Assembly: GCA_025084515.1 (NCBI GenBank)
Contig: JAJAGP010000890.1
Span: forward strand, 1-64,000
Length of the DNA: 64,000 bases
Reading direction: 5' to 3'
DNA from: Ancistrus triradiatus
Taxonomy: Eukaryota; Chordata; Actinopteri; Siluriformes; Loricariidae
This document shows, in pieces, positions 46,901 through 50,482 of this stretch. The stretch's first letter is position 1, and every line of letters starts with the position of its first letter. Both the position numbers and the translations under genes were made by a program. The notes under the pieces were generated by a model. The model made no database searches. It was given only the letters and a program-made list of their open reading frames with translations, and was not told the origin of the DNA.

Positions 46901-47106
46901 TCCCTACACTATACTGTACCATAAATAGATTTCAGCAGATACATAGCACGTACCTTGCTGAGTACAATGTCCTCCTCGTCTTTGGTCAGGACCCCATCAC
47001 TGATCATGTGGTCCATGAGGTACGAGGCCTTGATATCTTGCTCCAGTGTCTCCCTGTGGCGCAGCAAACAGCTGCGAGCCCGCTCCTCCATCTCCATCCA
47101 CACAAA
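11545..47106 (-). CDS. apaf1: apaf1, apoptotic protease-activating factor 1 (gene span, 3' end outside window)
   Basis: Apaf-1 is the cytosolic scaffold that binds cytochrome c and (d)ATP, assembles into the apoptosome and recruits procaspase-9 through its CARD. Twenty-one minus-strand exons translate into segments that follow the order of vertebrate Apaf-1: CARD, NB-ARC with Walker B (LLILDDVW) and sensor motif (LLTTR), winged helix with an LHD motif, helical domain, then WD40 repeats. GT-AG splice sites were read for each exon, and phases agree across every junction I could test outside the P-loop region. The gene is incomplete here. The NB-ARC exon after the P-loop was not found, the P-loop exon has shifted frames, and the final WD40 exons are missing. 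Introns carry many Tc1, SINE and LTR insertions on both strands. Identity is secure from domain order and characteristic motifs. Whether the allele is functional cannot be judged from this sequence. Confidence 0.95.
11819..11938 (-). CDS. apaf1: apaf1 exon 21: WD40 repeat
   Basis: The translation LWETERVHTSSAVALKRDFD then VIFGRDDITVVAADSRNRLQ matches Apaf-1 (LWETKKVCKNSAVMLKQEVD in human). It is 120 bp, phase 0, acceptor tttgtag, donor gtgctc. Confidence 0.94.
12124..12249 (-). CDS. apaf1: apaf1 exon 20: WD40 repeat
   Basis: The translation LWNFEANKKLAECSSHLSWV then FSPNGSLLLSASDDHTIR matches the Apaf-1 blade with the HLSWV signature. It is 126 bp, phase 0, acceptor ttttag, donor gtagga. Confidence 0.95.
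12481..13966 (+). mobile_element. Tc1/mariner family A (A3), with foreign insert
   Basis: The transposase is in the plus direction: MVRTKEISEDL at about 12752, VTLPRSGRPTKITPGARREI, QLKASLTLANVNVHESTIRR, then degenerate DDE regions. The left terminal repeat is truncated and the right one ends CAAGCACCACTGTA. A stretch at 13296-13441 is absent from other copies and contains WD40-coding sequence. Confidence 0.9.
13309..13368 (+). pseudogene. apaf1: apaf1-like WD40 exon fragment inside Tc1 copy A3
   Basis: The plus strand reads FTERWDQTLITSSEDSTIR and then GGTAATTTTT, which has the form of a splice donor. It resembles the Apaf-1 blade FTADEKTLISSSDDAEIQ, at whose end the human gene also has an exon boundary. 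This is the exon expected next after 11545-11670, but it lies on the opposite strand and out of order. The surrounding 146-bp insert is bracketed by an 11-bp direct repeat, CCATCTGTGAA (13285-13295 and 13431-13441), which fits repair-associated filler DNA. Confidence 0.7.
14515..14540. repeat. (TG)n microsatellite
   Basis: About 13 TG units lie 26 bp from the donor of apaf1 exon 19 and are complementary to the CA run on its other side. Confidence 0.95.
14567..14695 (-). CDS. apaf1: apaf1 exon 19: WD40 repeat
   Basis: The translation VFDVATLDMLLEIRTSRLST then VQYCQACPNSQLLALALSHY matches Apaf-1 (STIQYCDFSPQNHLAVVALSQY in human). It is 129 bp, phase 0, donor gtaagt. On the pre-mRNA strand the acceptor is preceded directly by a long TG dinucleotide run instead of an ordinary pyrimidine tract, and a CA run follows the donor at 14515-14540. 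Confidence 0.93.
14699..14733. repeat. (CA)n microsatellite abutting a splice acceptor
   Basis: About 17 CA units start three bases from the acceptor of apaf1 exon 19. On the transcript they read as UG repeats in place of the polypyrimidine tract. Confidence 0.95.
14734..15692. other. apaf1 intron, nothing recognised
   Basis: AT-rich intronic DNA between exon 19 and Tc1 copy B1. No coding similarity or clear terminal repeats noticed. Confidence 0.5.
15693..17253 (-). mobile_element. Tc1/mariner family B (B1)
   Basis: Terminal repeats GGCAAAAAAAGTATTTAGTC and GACTAAATACTTTTTTGCC bound the element next to TA. The minus strand carries the transposase start MAKTNELLKDTRKKIVDLQQ, VGVNKSTVGAIVRKWKTYKT and DNLPRSGAPRKI, then NPRTTRRDLMNDLQRAGTKV. 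Stops and frameshifts follow in the catalytic half. It is the best preserved N-terminal half of this family here. Confidence 0.9.
17386..17535 (-). CDS. apaf1: apaf1 exon 18: WD40 repeat
   Basis: The translation IFEVASTNEWNSIDIIDWF, VTVKCSTWSADGKRIIGAAK and NAVF matches the Apaf-1 blade containing an acidic insertion before CSWSADG. It is 150 bp, phase 0, donor gtaagt. Confidence 0.95.
17611..17736 (-). CDS. apaf1: apaf1 exon 17: WD40 repeat
   Basis: The translation LWNMNRQTSQNTMFGHTEAV then CFSPDDAYLATSSNDGSLK has the NTMFGHT signature characteristic of Apaf-1. It is 126 bp, phase 0, donor gtgtgg. The distance to exon 18 is only 75 bp. Confidence 0.96.
18012..18152 (-). CDS. apaf1: apaf1 exon 16: WD40 repeat
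   Basis: The translation IWNVEKGTQIRVFDVEHEEQ, INHCQFTNTRQR and ILLATCSNDKYTNTK matches the Apaf-1 blade with the slightly longer loop (FTNSSHHLLLATGS in human). It is 141 bp, phase 0, donor gtaatg. A CA/TG repeat lies about 110 bp upstream in the intron. Confidence 0.95.
18261..18304. repeat. (CA)n microsatellite
   Basis: About 20 CA units in the intron upstream of apaf1 exon 16. Confidence 0.95.
18305..18475. mobile_element. fold-back element fragment F3
   Basis: Matches the right half of F1: CATCAGTGTTACTGCAGTGCTGAGGATGAT, then CCTATGGGGTCCTGATCATTAGAG and ACAGATGGACTACAATCTGT. The left half is absent. Confidence 0.6.
18619..20054 (+). mobile_element. Tc1/mariner family B (B2)
   Basis: Both terminal repeats are present (TACAGTGGAGCAAAAAAG… and …TTTTTTGCCCCACTGTA). 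The transposase is in the plus direction and broken: SESTIGKQFGVNKSTVGTIV at about 18910 and later [15 protein letters not shown] at about 19545. A 70-bp pyrimidine-rich stretch near 18700-18765 interrupts the 5' end relative to other copies. Confidence 0.9.
20093..20218 (-). CDS. apaf1: apaf1 exon 15: WD40 repeat
   Basis: The translation TSGEKIQEIQAHDDEVLCCA then FSPDDRLIATCSSDRKVK is a complete WD40 unit with the histidine and closing aspartate expected of a blade. It is 126 bp, 42 codons, phase 0, donor gtcagt. It lies between a Tc1 copy (B2) and a LINE fragment. Confidence 0.95.
20236..20540 (+). mobile_element. LINE 3'-end fragment
   Basis: The plus strand reads LFPVLATSWWNELSLDVLMD then VFTWQLNTCLF, resembling the reverse transcriptase C-terminus of CR1/L2/Rex-type LINEs (pattern LWNSLP…FK..LKTHLF). 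A short AT-rich 3' tail follows. Truncated at the 5' end, as usual. Confidence 0.6.
20598..20724 (-). CDS. apaf1: apaf1 exon 14: first WD40 repeat
   Basis: The translation SLSRLVVHPHQNSVNYACFS and DGSKIASCGATKTLR corresponds to the first blade of the Apaf-1 propellers, which later bind cytochrome c. It is 127 bp, completes the split codon from exon 13, and ends in phase 0 at donor gtaaat. Confidence 0.93.
21173..21419 (-). mobile_element. Tc1/mariner family B terminal fragment (B3)
   Basis: Only the transposase-start end of a family B element survives, ending TTTTTTGCCCCACTGTA. It lies 60 bp from apaf1 exon 13. Confidence 0.85.
21481..21665 (-). CDS. apaf1: apaf1 exon 13: end of helical domain 2
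   Basis: The translation includes FQEFLSLNGHQLEQRPFPDV, VQLALAQPHSSEVYRQ and QLYLDW, matching Apaf-1 just before the first WD40 repeat. It is 185 bp and leaves two bases (AT) that join the next exon to make isoleucine. The reading continues past the donor gtatgc into intron; the exon stops at 21481. Confidence 0.93.
22032..22509 (+). repeat. 5' LTR
   Basis: 478 bp, TG…CA ends, with an AATAAA at 22438-22443 near the R region. It contains a doubled GGCTCCGGC segment (about 22333-22360) that is single in the 3' LTR. Confidence 0.85.
23205..23610 (+). repeat. 30-bp minisatellite, type 1
   Basis: About 13 units of GCTGCCCCCAGGACATCTGC plus AGCTCCGGTG. In the plus frame this repeats the decapeptide APRTSAAPVA. 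The units vary at single bases, and several have one-base indels. Confidence 0.92.
23611..24210 (+). repeat. 30-bp minisatellite, type 2
   Basis: About 20 units built on CTCGTCCGAAGCCTTTCTAA plus AGGCTCCATC. Variants towards the right end read CCCGAGTC. On the minus strand the units can be read as repeats of MEPLERLRTR. Confidence 0.92.
24290..24900 (+). repeat. 30-bp minisatellite, type 3
   Basis: About 20 units built on GTCGTCCACGACCCTGCTCT plus CGAGCATCCC. The plus frame of a 635-codon open frame (24238-26145) runs through it. Confidence 0.92.
24901..25700 (+). repeat. 30-bp minisatellite, type 4
   Basis: About 25 units that change gradually from GTCGTCCACGACCCTGCTCT + CAAGCGCCCC (left) to GTCGTCCACGACTCCGCTCT + CAAGCGCCAC (right). 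Unit length is 30-31 bp. Confidence 0.92.
25720..26460 (+). repeat. GTCGCCGCCTCTGCTGTCAA minisatellite, type 5
   Basis: Two clusters, 25720-25930 and 26355-26460, of CGTCGCCGCCTCGCCGCCTC + TGCTGTCAAG (30 bp in the cleanest units). Between them, 25930-26350 is pyrimidine-rich, non-repetitive sequence. Confidence 0.85.
26680..27021 (+). repeat. 3' LTR, shortened
   Basis: 342 bp. About 105 bp near the start of the LTR (just after CGCTGGC) is missing relative to the 5' LTR. Otherwise the two are almost identical, differing by a few small indels, which suggests a recent insertion. Confidence 0.85.
27331..27444 (-). CDS. apaf1: apaf1 exon 12: helical domain 2
   Basis: The translation ELYSLMFSLDWVKNKAQVMG followed by PAHLINDYVEHGAILDKE is close to vertebrate Apaf-1. 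It is 114 bp, phase 0, donor gtacat. The intron to exon 13 is nearly 5.7 kb and contains the whole minisatellite-filled LTR element. Confidence 0.93.
27625..28160 (-). mobile_element. Tc1/mariner family B, internally deleted (B4)
   Basis: Both outer ends are present, but most of the transposase and part of the left end are missing. A C-terminal piece remains on the minus strand: WPSQSPDLHPIENVWREL and EEICMEEWAKIPATVC. Size about 0.54 kb, MITE-like. Confidence 0.9.
28395..28526 (-). CDS. apaf1: apaf1 exon 11: start of helical domain 2
   Basis: The translation ELHNKVVCQYQEEYSTC and LYWYRFLPYHMAQAGMSK matches the superhelical arm linking NB-ARC to the propellers in Apaf-1 (family pattern YWYNFLAYHM). 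It is 132 bp, phase 0, donor gtaata. Confidence 0.9.
28909..28939 (+). repeat. poly(A) tract
   Basis: 31 consecutive adenines in the apaf1 intron just after exon 10 (U31 on the transcript). Confidence 0.95.
29004..29171 (-). CDS. apaf1: apaf1 exon 10: winged-helix domain with LHD motif
   Basis: The translation includes EPEEVEDVLQEFVNKSLLF and FLHDLQLDFLTEQNRSQLG. The LHD triplet corresponds to the MHD motif of NB-ARC proteins, whose histidine contacts the bound nucleotide. The exon is 168 bp, phase 0 on both sides, donor gtgagt. A run of 31 adenines lies about 65 bp past the donor, so the pre-mRNA would carry a long U tract there. Confidence 0.93.
29353..30201 (-). mobile_element. LTR-like element with 27-bp minisatellite
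   Basis: A block at 29994-30201 looks like an LTR read on the minus strand, with TGTCATC… and …CCGTGACA ends and an AATAAA-containing segment (CATAATAAATGTCATC). A related stretch (GATAGGAGACACACGCAGG) at about 29370 resembles the end of a second, truncated LTR. Between them, 29556-29870 repeats CTCGGCACGGGCACCGAAAC + GGACGAC, a 27-bp unit. The plus frame gives TDDLGTGTE repeats. No retroviral-type genes are present. Confidence 0.6.
30215..31605 (+). mobile_element. Tc1/mariner family B, internally deleted (B5)
   Basis: Both terminal repeats are present. The transposase begins near 30593 in the plus direction, with a jump at about 31095 that removes the central catalytic part. Extra and missing single bases relative to other copies are unusually common. 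Confidence 0.88.
31606..32535. other. apaf1 intron, only a K-family fragment
   Basis: A purine-rich stretch (31640-31790), then a K-family piece at 32021-32108 ending GGGGAGCACCTGTA. Nothing else recognised before exon 9. Confidence 0.5.
32536..32774 (-). CDS. apaf1: apaf1 exon 9: GxP motif, HD1 end and winged-helix start
   Basis: The translation starts SPLVVSLIGALLRDYPDRWS (the GxP motif of NB-ARC proteins) and continues with FKRIRKSSSYDYEALDQAM and LSVLQKDVKVPAK, typical of Apaf-1 entering its winged-helix domain. It is 239 bp, begins with two bases of a split glycine codon and ends on a complete lysine codon before donor gtcagc. Confidence 0.95.
33036..34517 (-). mobile_element. Tc1/mariner family B (B6)
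   Basis: Both terminal repeats are present; it is inserted in a K-family fragment. The minus strand keeps a long C-terminal transposase piece: [39 protein letters not shown] and WPSQSPDLSPIENVWRELKV, including the second aspartate and third acidic catalytic residue. The N-terminal half is frameshifted. Confidence 0.92.
34527..34690 (+). repeat. direct repeat R, copy 1
   Basis: About 160 bp similar in the same orientation to 35585-35750 (shared AGTCTGCAG.AACTTGG, GATGTGATT, and CCACAAAACAC). The 0.9 kb between them has no gene I recognise. They could be remnants of one element's ends. Confidence 0.55.
35585..35750 (+). repeat. direct repeat R, copy 2
   Basis: Partner of 34527-34690, directly followed by a tRNA-SINE. 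Confidence 0.55.
35755..35900 (+). mobile_element. tRNA-derived SINE, 3' truncated (S1)
   Basis: A-box-like GTGGTAACCTAGTGATTAAG and B-box GGGTTCAAATCCCACC, then CAAGCTGCCACTGTTG. It stops at TTGTAAGTC, before the usual conserved 3' domain. Confidence 0.85.
36165..36360 (+). mobile_element. degenerate SINE fragment
   Basis: CCTCCCACATTCCAAAGACT and GGTGTCTCTAAAGTCC recall the body of the SINE at 3546, with an AT-rich end (AACAACAAAAATGAATGAAT). Adjoins apaf1 exon 8. Confidence 0.5.
36405..36536 (-). CDS. apaf1: apaf1 exon 8: NB-ARC helical subdomain
   Basis: The translation VESGLSDEEAMEILTLYVNR and LPEQARSIVKECKG matches the Apaf-1 helical domain 1 segment following sensor 1. The exon is 132 bp, with acceptor ctag and donor gtactt at 36399-36404. 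The split glycine codon joins exon 9, which supplies the GSPL motif. Confidence 0.93.
36957..37140 (+). mobile_element. tRNA-derived SINE (S2)
   Basis: Full unit: GTGGTAGCCTAGTGGGTACT head, GGGTTCAAATCCCACC B box, and the conserved GTAAGTCGCTCTGGATAAGG…GTCTGCTAAATGCTG 3' domain. Nearly the same sequence as S3 and S4, so probably a recently active family. Confidence 0.9.
37440..38026. mobile_element. Harbinger-like or other non-autonomous DNA element
   Basis: GGCCTTTTCACACC at 37443 is mirrored by GGTGTGAATAGGCC near 38010. The interior reads WQNIAKRLGKDGG at about 37733 and KKARRNLCDKLREGK at about 37890, faintly like the Myb/MADF DNA-binding proteins carried by Harbinger elements. Superfamily is a guess. 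Confidence 0.45.
38110..39265 (-). mobile_element. Tc1-like family D with nested insertion
   Basis: On the minus strand, LLSAKNRQLRLQFAQGHQNW, NWKNVAWSD, PCHKAYIGFLNMT and WPPQLPDLYLN are Tc1 transposase pieces. The first and second catalytic aspartates lie in recognisable contexts. A stretch at about 38925-39150 (GGTTTCTTCCTCATAACAC…TTTTTCCTTGCCACTGTCGC) interrupts it and belongs to another repeat, also present inverted at 56425-56640. Confidence 0.8.
39403..39515 (-). CDS. apaf1: apaf1 exon 7: Walker B and sensor 1
   Basis: The exon carries SLLILDDVWDSYTLRAFD, the Walker B strand with its paired aspartates that coordinate magnesium, and RVLLTTRNRSLTDSVS, which includes the sensor-1 arginine. 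Both are hallmarks of the NB-ARC ATPase. It is 113 bp, donor gtaggt, one base of a split glycine codon left over, in register with exon 8. Confidence 0.93.
39850..40040 (+). mobile_element. degenerate SINE
   Basis: GTTGCCTCACAGCTCCAGAG, GAAGTCTGCATGATCTCCC and GGTGTCTCTAACTAGTG follow the body of the SINE at 3546. Old copy. Confidence 0.55.
40082..40183 (-). CDS. apaf1: apaf1 exon 6: NB-ARC segment before Walker B
   Basis: The translation contains LEQIQSSDASLRPPNSVEEA and KERLRFLMLRRFPR, matching the Apaf-1 stretch just before the Walker B strand. The exon is 102 bp, uses donor gtgatc (40076-40081), and leaves a split arginine codon completed by the next exon. It enters in a phase that needs two bases from the preceding exon, which I could not locate. 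Confidence 0.9.
40640..41165 (-). mobile_element. very degenerate Tc1-like relic
   Basis: GGATTGAGATCCGGACTG and GGCCATGTCATTG at about 40750 correspond to the reverse complement of the DLNPIE/HW region of Tc1 transposases. The rest is too decayed to assign. Confidence 0.4.
41779..43104 (-). mobile_element. Tc1/mariner family A (A4)
   Basis: Left end TA|CAGTGGAGCTTGAAAGTTTG; the right end is degraded (CCAAGCACCATGTA). The transposase is on the minus strand in fragments: IMVRTKEILRGAQKKK and GRRYWKIVLWMDEDSKTELF. Compared with A2 and A5 it has many one-base gains and losses and a missing middle segment. Confidence 0.88.
43105..43451. other. apaf1 intron; expected NB-ARC exon not identified
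   Basis: The exon coding for the stretch between P-loop and 40183 should lie between here and 40184. A minus-strand reading near 43190-43145 (DASGQIKCMKNL) weakly resembles DKSGLLMKLQNL of human Apaf-1, but no full exon with good sites could be built. Confidence 0.3.
43452..43656 (-). CDS. apaf1: apaf1 exon 4: P-loop exon, reading frame disrupted
   Basis: This should encode the linker and the nucleotide-binding P-loop. Acceptor (tttcag) and donor (gtaaat) are both present, but no single frame works. One frame gives VNLLGKKLF and VTVFGL followed by EKSVV, aligning with the residues around the Apaf-1 P-loop. The glycine-rich GSGK of the P-loop appears only in a neighbouring frame, and GGVPQ upstream lies in yet another. 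The pattern fits several one-base gains and losses. Nearby Tc1 copies show similar irregularities, so sequence error is more likely than decay, but a true lesion cannot be excluded. Confidence 0.75.
43875..45482 (-). mobile_element. Tc1/mariner family A, longest copy (A5)
   Basis: Both ends are present (CAGAGGTGCTTGAATGTTTG … CTTTCAAGCACAACTGTA). Minus-strand transposase pieces: VTLPRSGRPTKITPRAKHVI, QLKASLTFANINVHESTIRR, DEPKGHWKNVLWTDETKIEF, HKNLIPSVKHGGGSIMVWA and EEWAKIPPSWCAGLINSYRK. Frameshifts separate them. Together with A4 it brackets the damaged P-loop exon. Confidence 0.92.
45490..45705. mobile_element. fold-back element fragment F2
   Basis: Right half of the F family: TGAGAATGATCCACC, GGGGTCCTGACCATTAGAGA, ACTACAAAGTGCTTCTATAT, then the outer arm GGTAGGTGGAAGTGCTAAAATGG. 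It shows the outer arm missing from the left side of F1. Confidence 0.65.
45782..45971 (-). CDS. apaf1: apaf1 exon 3: second half of CARD and linker
   Basis: The translation includes RRQQAAALLEVLLSKDN, SAYISFYNALIQESYADLA and SLLHSDLPQL, which are the last CARD helices of Apaf-1 and the start of the linker to NB-ARC. The exon is 190 bp, enters in phase 0 and leaves one base of a split codon before donor gtaaac (45776-45781). It lies just outside a fold-back element and a Tc1 copy, with no damage to the reading frame. Confidence 0.93.
46128..46905. mobile_element. hAT-like non-autonomous element, copy 1
   Basis: GAGATGCACCGGTCGATCGGCC near 46131 is mirrored by GGCCAAGAAAATTGCAATCGGTGCTTCC ending at about 46900. 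Inside are blocks shared with 62830-63480, such as GATCTATTTCAGACACAGCC and GGCAAAGAGGTTAAAGCTAA. No intact gene. It sits in the apaf1 intron between the two CARD exons. Confidence 0.65.
46954..47106 (-). CDS. apaf1: apaf1 exon 2: start codon and first part of CARD
   Basis: The exon encodes the N-terminal CARD helices that recruit procaspase-9. The minus-strand reading contains RARSCLLRHRETLEQDIK and then YLMDHMISDGVL, both close to vertebrate Apaf-1. Two in-frame ATGs are possible, at 47097 (MEMEERAR) and 47091 (MEERAR). The second matches the usual N-terminal length of the family. The acceptor ends in gacag at 47107. The donor gtacgt occupies 46948-46953, and the exon ends on a complete codon. 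A few bases of 5' UTR precede the start. Confidence 0.93.
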
Positions 47107-47718
47107 CTGTCAACTTTGGACACAAGAAAATTAAAAGTACATTAAGGCATCATAATCTGGTAGGAGAACCAGTGAAGTGTTAGTCACAGAGCAGTGCTGG
47201 AAAACATAGAAGCACATTTCTGGGAAAATAAATGGTTATCTAAACTCCAAAATGAAAGTACATGCCATCATTTCCTTTTTTTGAAGACCTGTAAAGACAT
47301 CTTCTGTATGACCATGGCTGACCTCAAGAAGTACTAGGTCTTGATTTATTCATTAATTACTACTACACTGAAGTAGCAGCTTTTAAAATAGGGCTTTTTA
47401 AGTAAATAATAATAAATCATGCAAGTGGTAAGACATATTTAAAACACTAGTCATATGTTAACTATATTTAAATTCCACCTAATACAGTATTACCTTGATA
47501 AAATAAATGTAACAGTGAACAACACTAGTGTACACAAGAGGTAAGAGGTATACTGTTATACCTAAAACATGTACATATTGACGCATATAACTTATATTCA
47601 AATATTGGCTTGTAACAACTTTTCTTTACACACTACAAGTTTGTTAATAATGGTATCAACACTGCAATATGCTGTAGTGTCTAACTTTAAATACAACACT
47701 AAAACAGAAATCACTCTA

Positions 47719-48125
47719 CAGTGGTGCCTGAAAGTTTGTGTACCCTGCTCACATACTTTTGCCTCTCACAAATATGTAATATTGGAACATTGTCCTCAAT
47801 AAATTAACAAGCCTAACATATTTGACTCATTTGTTTAATAAAGTCAATCTGATGTTTTACTGTGGGACTGTGGTAGCCTAGCGGTTAAAGTACTGGACTC
47901 TAGACCAGAGGGTCGAGGGTTCAAATCCCACCTCTGCCAAGCTGCCACTGCTGGGTCCTTCAGCAAGACCCTTAACCCACAATTGCTTGGACTGTAAGAC
48001 TGTACCAATTGTAAGTCGCTCTGGATAAGGGCGTCTGCTAAATGCTGTAAATGTTTTAGGTCATATACATACAGGAAACAAGAAAATTCCAAAGGGTTCA
48101 GAAACGCACAAGCAAAACCACAGTA
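47719..48125. mobile_element. short Tc1 family A derivative with a nested SINE
   Basis: Left end CAGTGGTGCCTGAAAGTTTG and right end GCACAAGCAAAACCACAGTA flank only terminal sequence, with no transposase, so it is a MITE of family A. SINE S3 is inserted inside. Confidence 0.8.
47864..48050 (+). mobile_element. tRNA-derived SINE (S3), nested
   Basis: Complete unit with A box (GTGGTAGCCTAGCGGTTAAA), B box and the conserved GTAAGTCGCTCTGGATAAGG domain, inserted in a Tc1 family A MITE. Confidence 0.9.
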
Positions 48126-48504
48126 AACATTCTCATTCAACATGCAGTTATATTCAAGTACGGTTTAAACCTGTATTAGGCCAGAGAAAACTAAAACTGG
48201 ACCTGATACACTTCACATATCACTGCTGTAATAAGACGAATCGAGTTTTCATCTAAAACCTCCTCAGTTGTGGTCCCATGGTGGTGTTTTTCTATTGATG
48301 GGTGGGGTAAAGGGGGGCTGATATACAGTATTGTGTATAGCAACAAATGGACTTTAATACCAAGCACATCTACGTGAACTGGGTTAAATAAACTATAAGA
48401 TTTTTTTACTCAATCAGCCAAAATACGAAAACCATGCACAGGCCTATTAATAAAGGACATTAACTATCGTTACAACAGCGCATGTTAAGATCTGGGATAT
48501 ATTA

Positions 48505-48930
48505 GATAGTATGTGAACAGTTGGCTCTCATTGTTGACATGTTGTATGTAGGAGGAATGTTCAGAAACAAAAACCTGAGTGACTTTAATGGGACAAATCC
48601 TTATGGCCAGACAACTGGGTCAGATCATTTCCTGATCAGCAATGGCAGGTACATACCAAGAGCTTGCAGAGGAGGGACAGATCACCACCCAGTGACAGGG
48701 TGTCGGTGCCCAAGGTTCATCATGAATGAGAACAACTAATCCTGTCCTGTGGTATGAATGGACAGAAGAGCTACTGTGGTACGAGTCACAGAAATGTTTA
48801 CTAACCCTCTGAGTGTGGGTCTGCCTAGGACACCATCAAAGCACCTCCAATGGGCACACGAGTGTCAGAACTGCACCTTGGAGCAGTGCAAGCAGGCACT
48901 ATTTCGGAACGGTTGAGTACGTGTGCAATA
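48505..48930 (+). mobile_element. Tc1-like family E, degenerate
   Basis: Plus-strand pieces NLSDFNGTNPYGQTTGSDH at about 48575 and PPVTG/RCPRF, followed by QWAHECQNCTLEQ near 48850, recall another fish Tc1 transposase (pattern DLSDFDKGQIV…RRLGQS…RLQWAREHQNWT). Many gaps. Confidence 0.6.
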
Positions 48931-49440
48931 TGAAGATATGTCGGCTCCAGGATGCAGTGTGGCAAGAAGGCAAGCCGGAGGAGGGAGTGCGACGATCTGT
49001 GTAAGGTTCTGCTGGGAAACCTAGGCTCTGGGACATTTATAGGGACGTTCAATTGATGCATTACGTCATTACAGACCATGCGGTTTAAATGTCTTGGCTG
49101 ATACATACAATATATACAGTGTGCATTCACTACAACTGTAGAACGACAATACCAATTAGCAGATTTTTTTTTTCACACTAATCTGTCATTTATAGTGAAG
49201 CATAACATTAACTGACAGTTGTAACTGATCTAGCTGAACTGGGATCAGATCGCTGTCAAGTTCACTGACATTGCTAGGCTTCATCGCATAACGTGGAAAC
49301 ACAAAAGCACCGCATTCACCAGCGTACAATTTTCTACAACATGAATAAAATCCTAATTCCCGATCTCTTCCTCTGATCTGTGATTATACCTGATTCCCAT
49401 AATCAAGTTTTCTGACTGATAATTAAACCGGCACCTACTT

Positions 49441-49560
49441 TTCACACCGACGGTTTCCTCCTTCCTAACAACAACAACTTCCCCCCTCTAGCCAACGACC
49501 ACTAGAAAAGCGCCTTTCAGTCACGTGACTGTGTTTCACAGTAACTAGGCAGTTTAGGAG
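49441..49560 (-). promoter_or_regulatory. apaf1: putative apaf1 promoter / 5' untranslated exon
   Basis: The CARD exon has a splice acceptor only a few bases upstream of its ATG, so a non-coding first exon must lie further up, at higher coordinates. This stretch is the best candidate. It contains a perfect 14-bp palindrome with a CACGTG E-box at 49518-49531, next to GCGCCTTTC, which resembles half of an E2F-type site. Human APAF1 is known to respond to E2F1 and p53. No p53 site was recognised here. A possible donor (GTAGGT on the minus strand) lies near 49435-49440. Transcription start and exon limits are inference. Confidence 0.35.
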
Positions 49561-49837
49561 GTGGGCTTGGCCTGGGCATATATCATAGTGTTTTTATTAC
49601 GATTTTTATGCCAGGTGATGCAAAATCAAACCCAAATCTGCTTGAAAGCTGATTATTATATTTGTTTTATTAGAATTTTTTTTTATCTGAACAAGGATGA
49701 CTAACATTTTAGACAGCACATACATTACTCGATGTACTCCCTTTTGGTAAATGGGTTATAGAGTATGCTTAGTATTCCGATAGTACGAGCCCTAATTTTC
49801 ATTATTTCTTACAGGAAAATATCTAAAGGCTAAAAAA

Positions 49838-50482
49838 CCATTGTAGCAGGCTGGGAAGAGTGAATCTACAATAGGCGAGCAGGTTAGTGTGAATAAATGA
49901 ACTGTGGGAGCAATTGTAAGAAAATGGAAGACATACAAGACCATTGATACTCTCCCTTGGTCTATGGCTCCACGCAAGATCTCATCCCGTGGGTCAAAAT
50001 GATCATGAAAACAGTCAGCAAAAATCCCAGAACTACACGGAGGGACCTGATGAATGACCTGCAGAGAGCTGGGACCAAAGTAACAAAGGCTACCATCAGT
50101 AACACACTACGCCGAGAGGGACTCAGATCCTGCAGTGCCAGGCGTGTCCCCCTGCTTAAGTCAGTACATGTCCAGGCCCGTCTGAGGTTTGCCAGAGAGC
50201 ATATGGATGATCCAGAAGAGGATTGGGAGAATATCATGTGGTCAGATGAAACCAAAATAGAACTTTTTGGTTAAAACTCAACTCATGAGTTCATGTTTGG
50301 AGGAGGAAGAATGCTGAATGCATCCCAAGAGCACCATACCTACTGTGATTTTTTTTTTCTTCTCATTGTGTCTCTCATAGTTGAAGTGTAGCTATGATGA
50401 AAATGACAGACCTCTCTCATCTGTCTAAGTCGGAGAACTTGCACAATCAGTGGCTGACTAAATACTTTTTTGCCCCACTGTA
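49838..50482 (+). mobile_element. Tc1/mariner family B, deleted (B7)
   Basis: The left end is missing. The transposase runs in the plus direction from about 49850: NPRTTRRDLMNDLQRAGTKV, ATISNTLRREGLRSCSARRV, EEDWENIMWSDETKIELF. It then jumps at about 50345 to the right terminal repeat. It lies about 280 bp beyond the putative apaf1 promoter. Confidence 0.9.
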
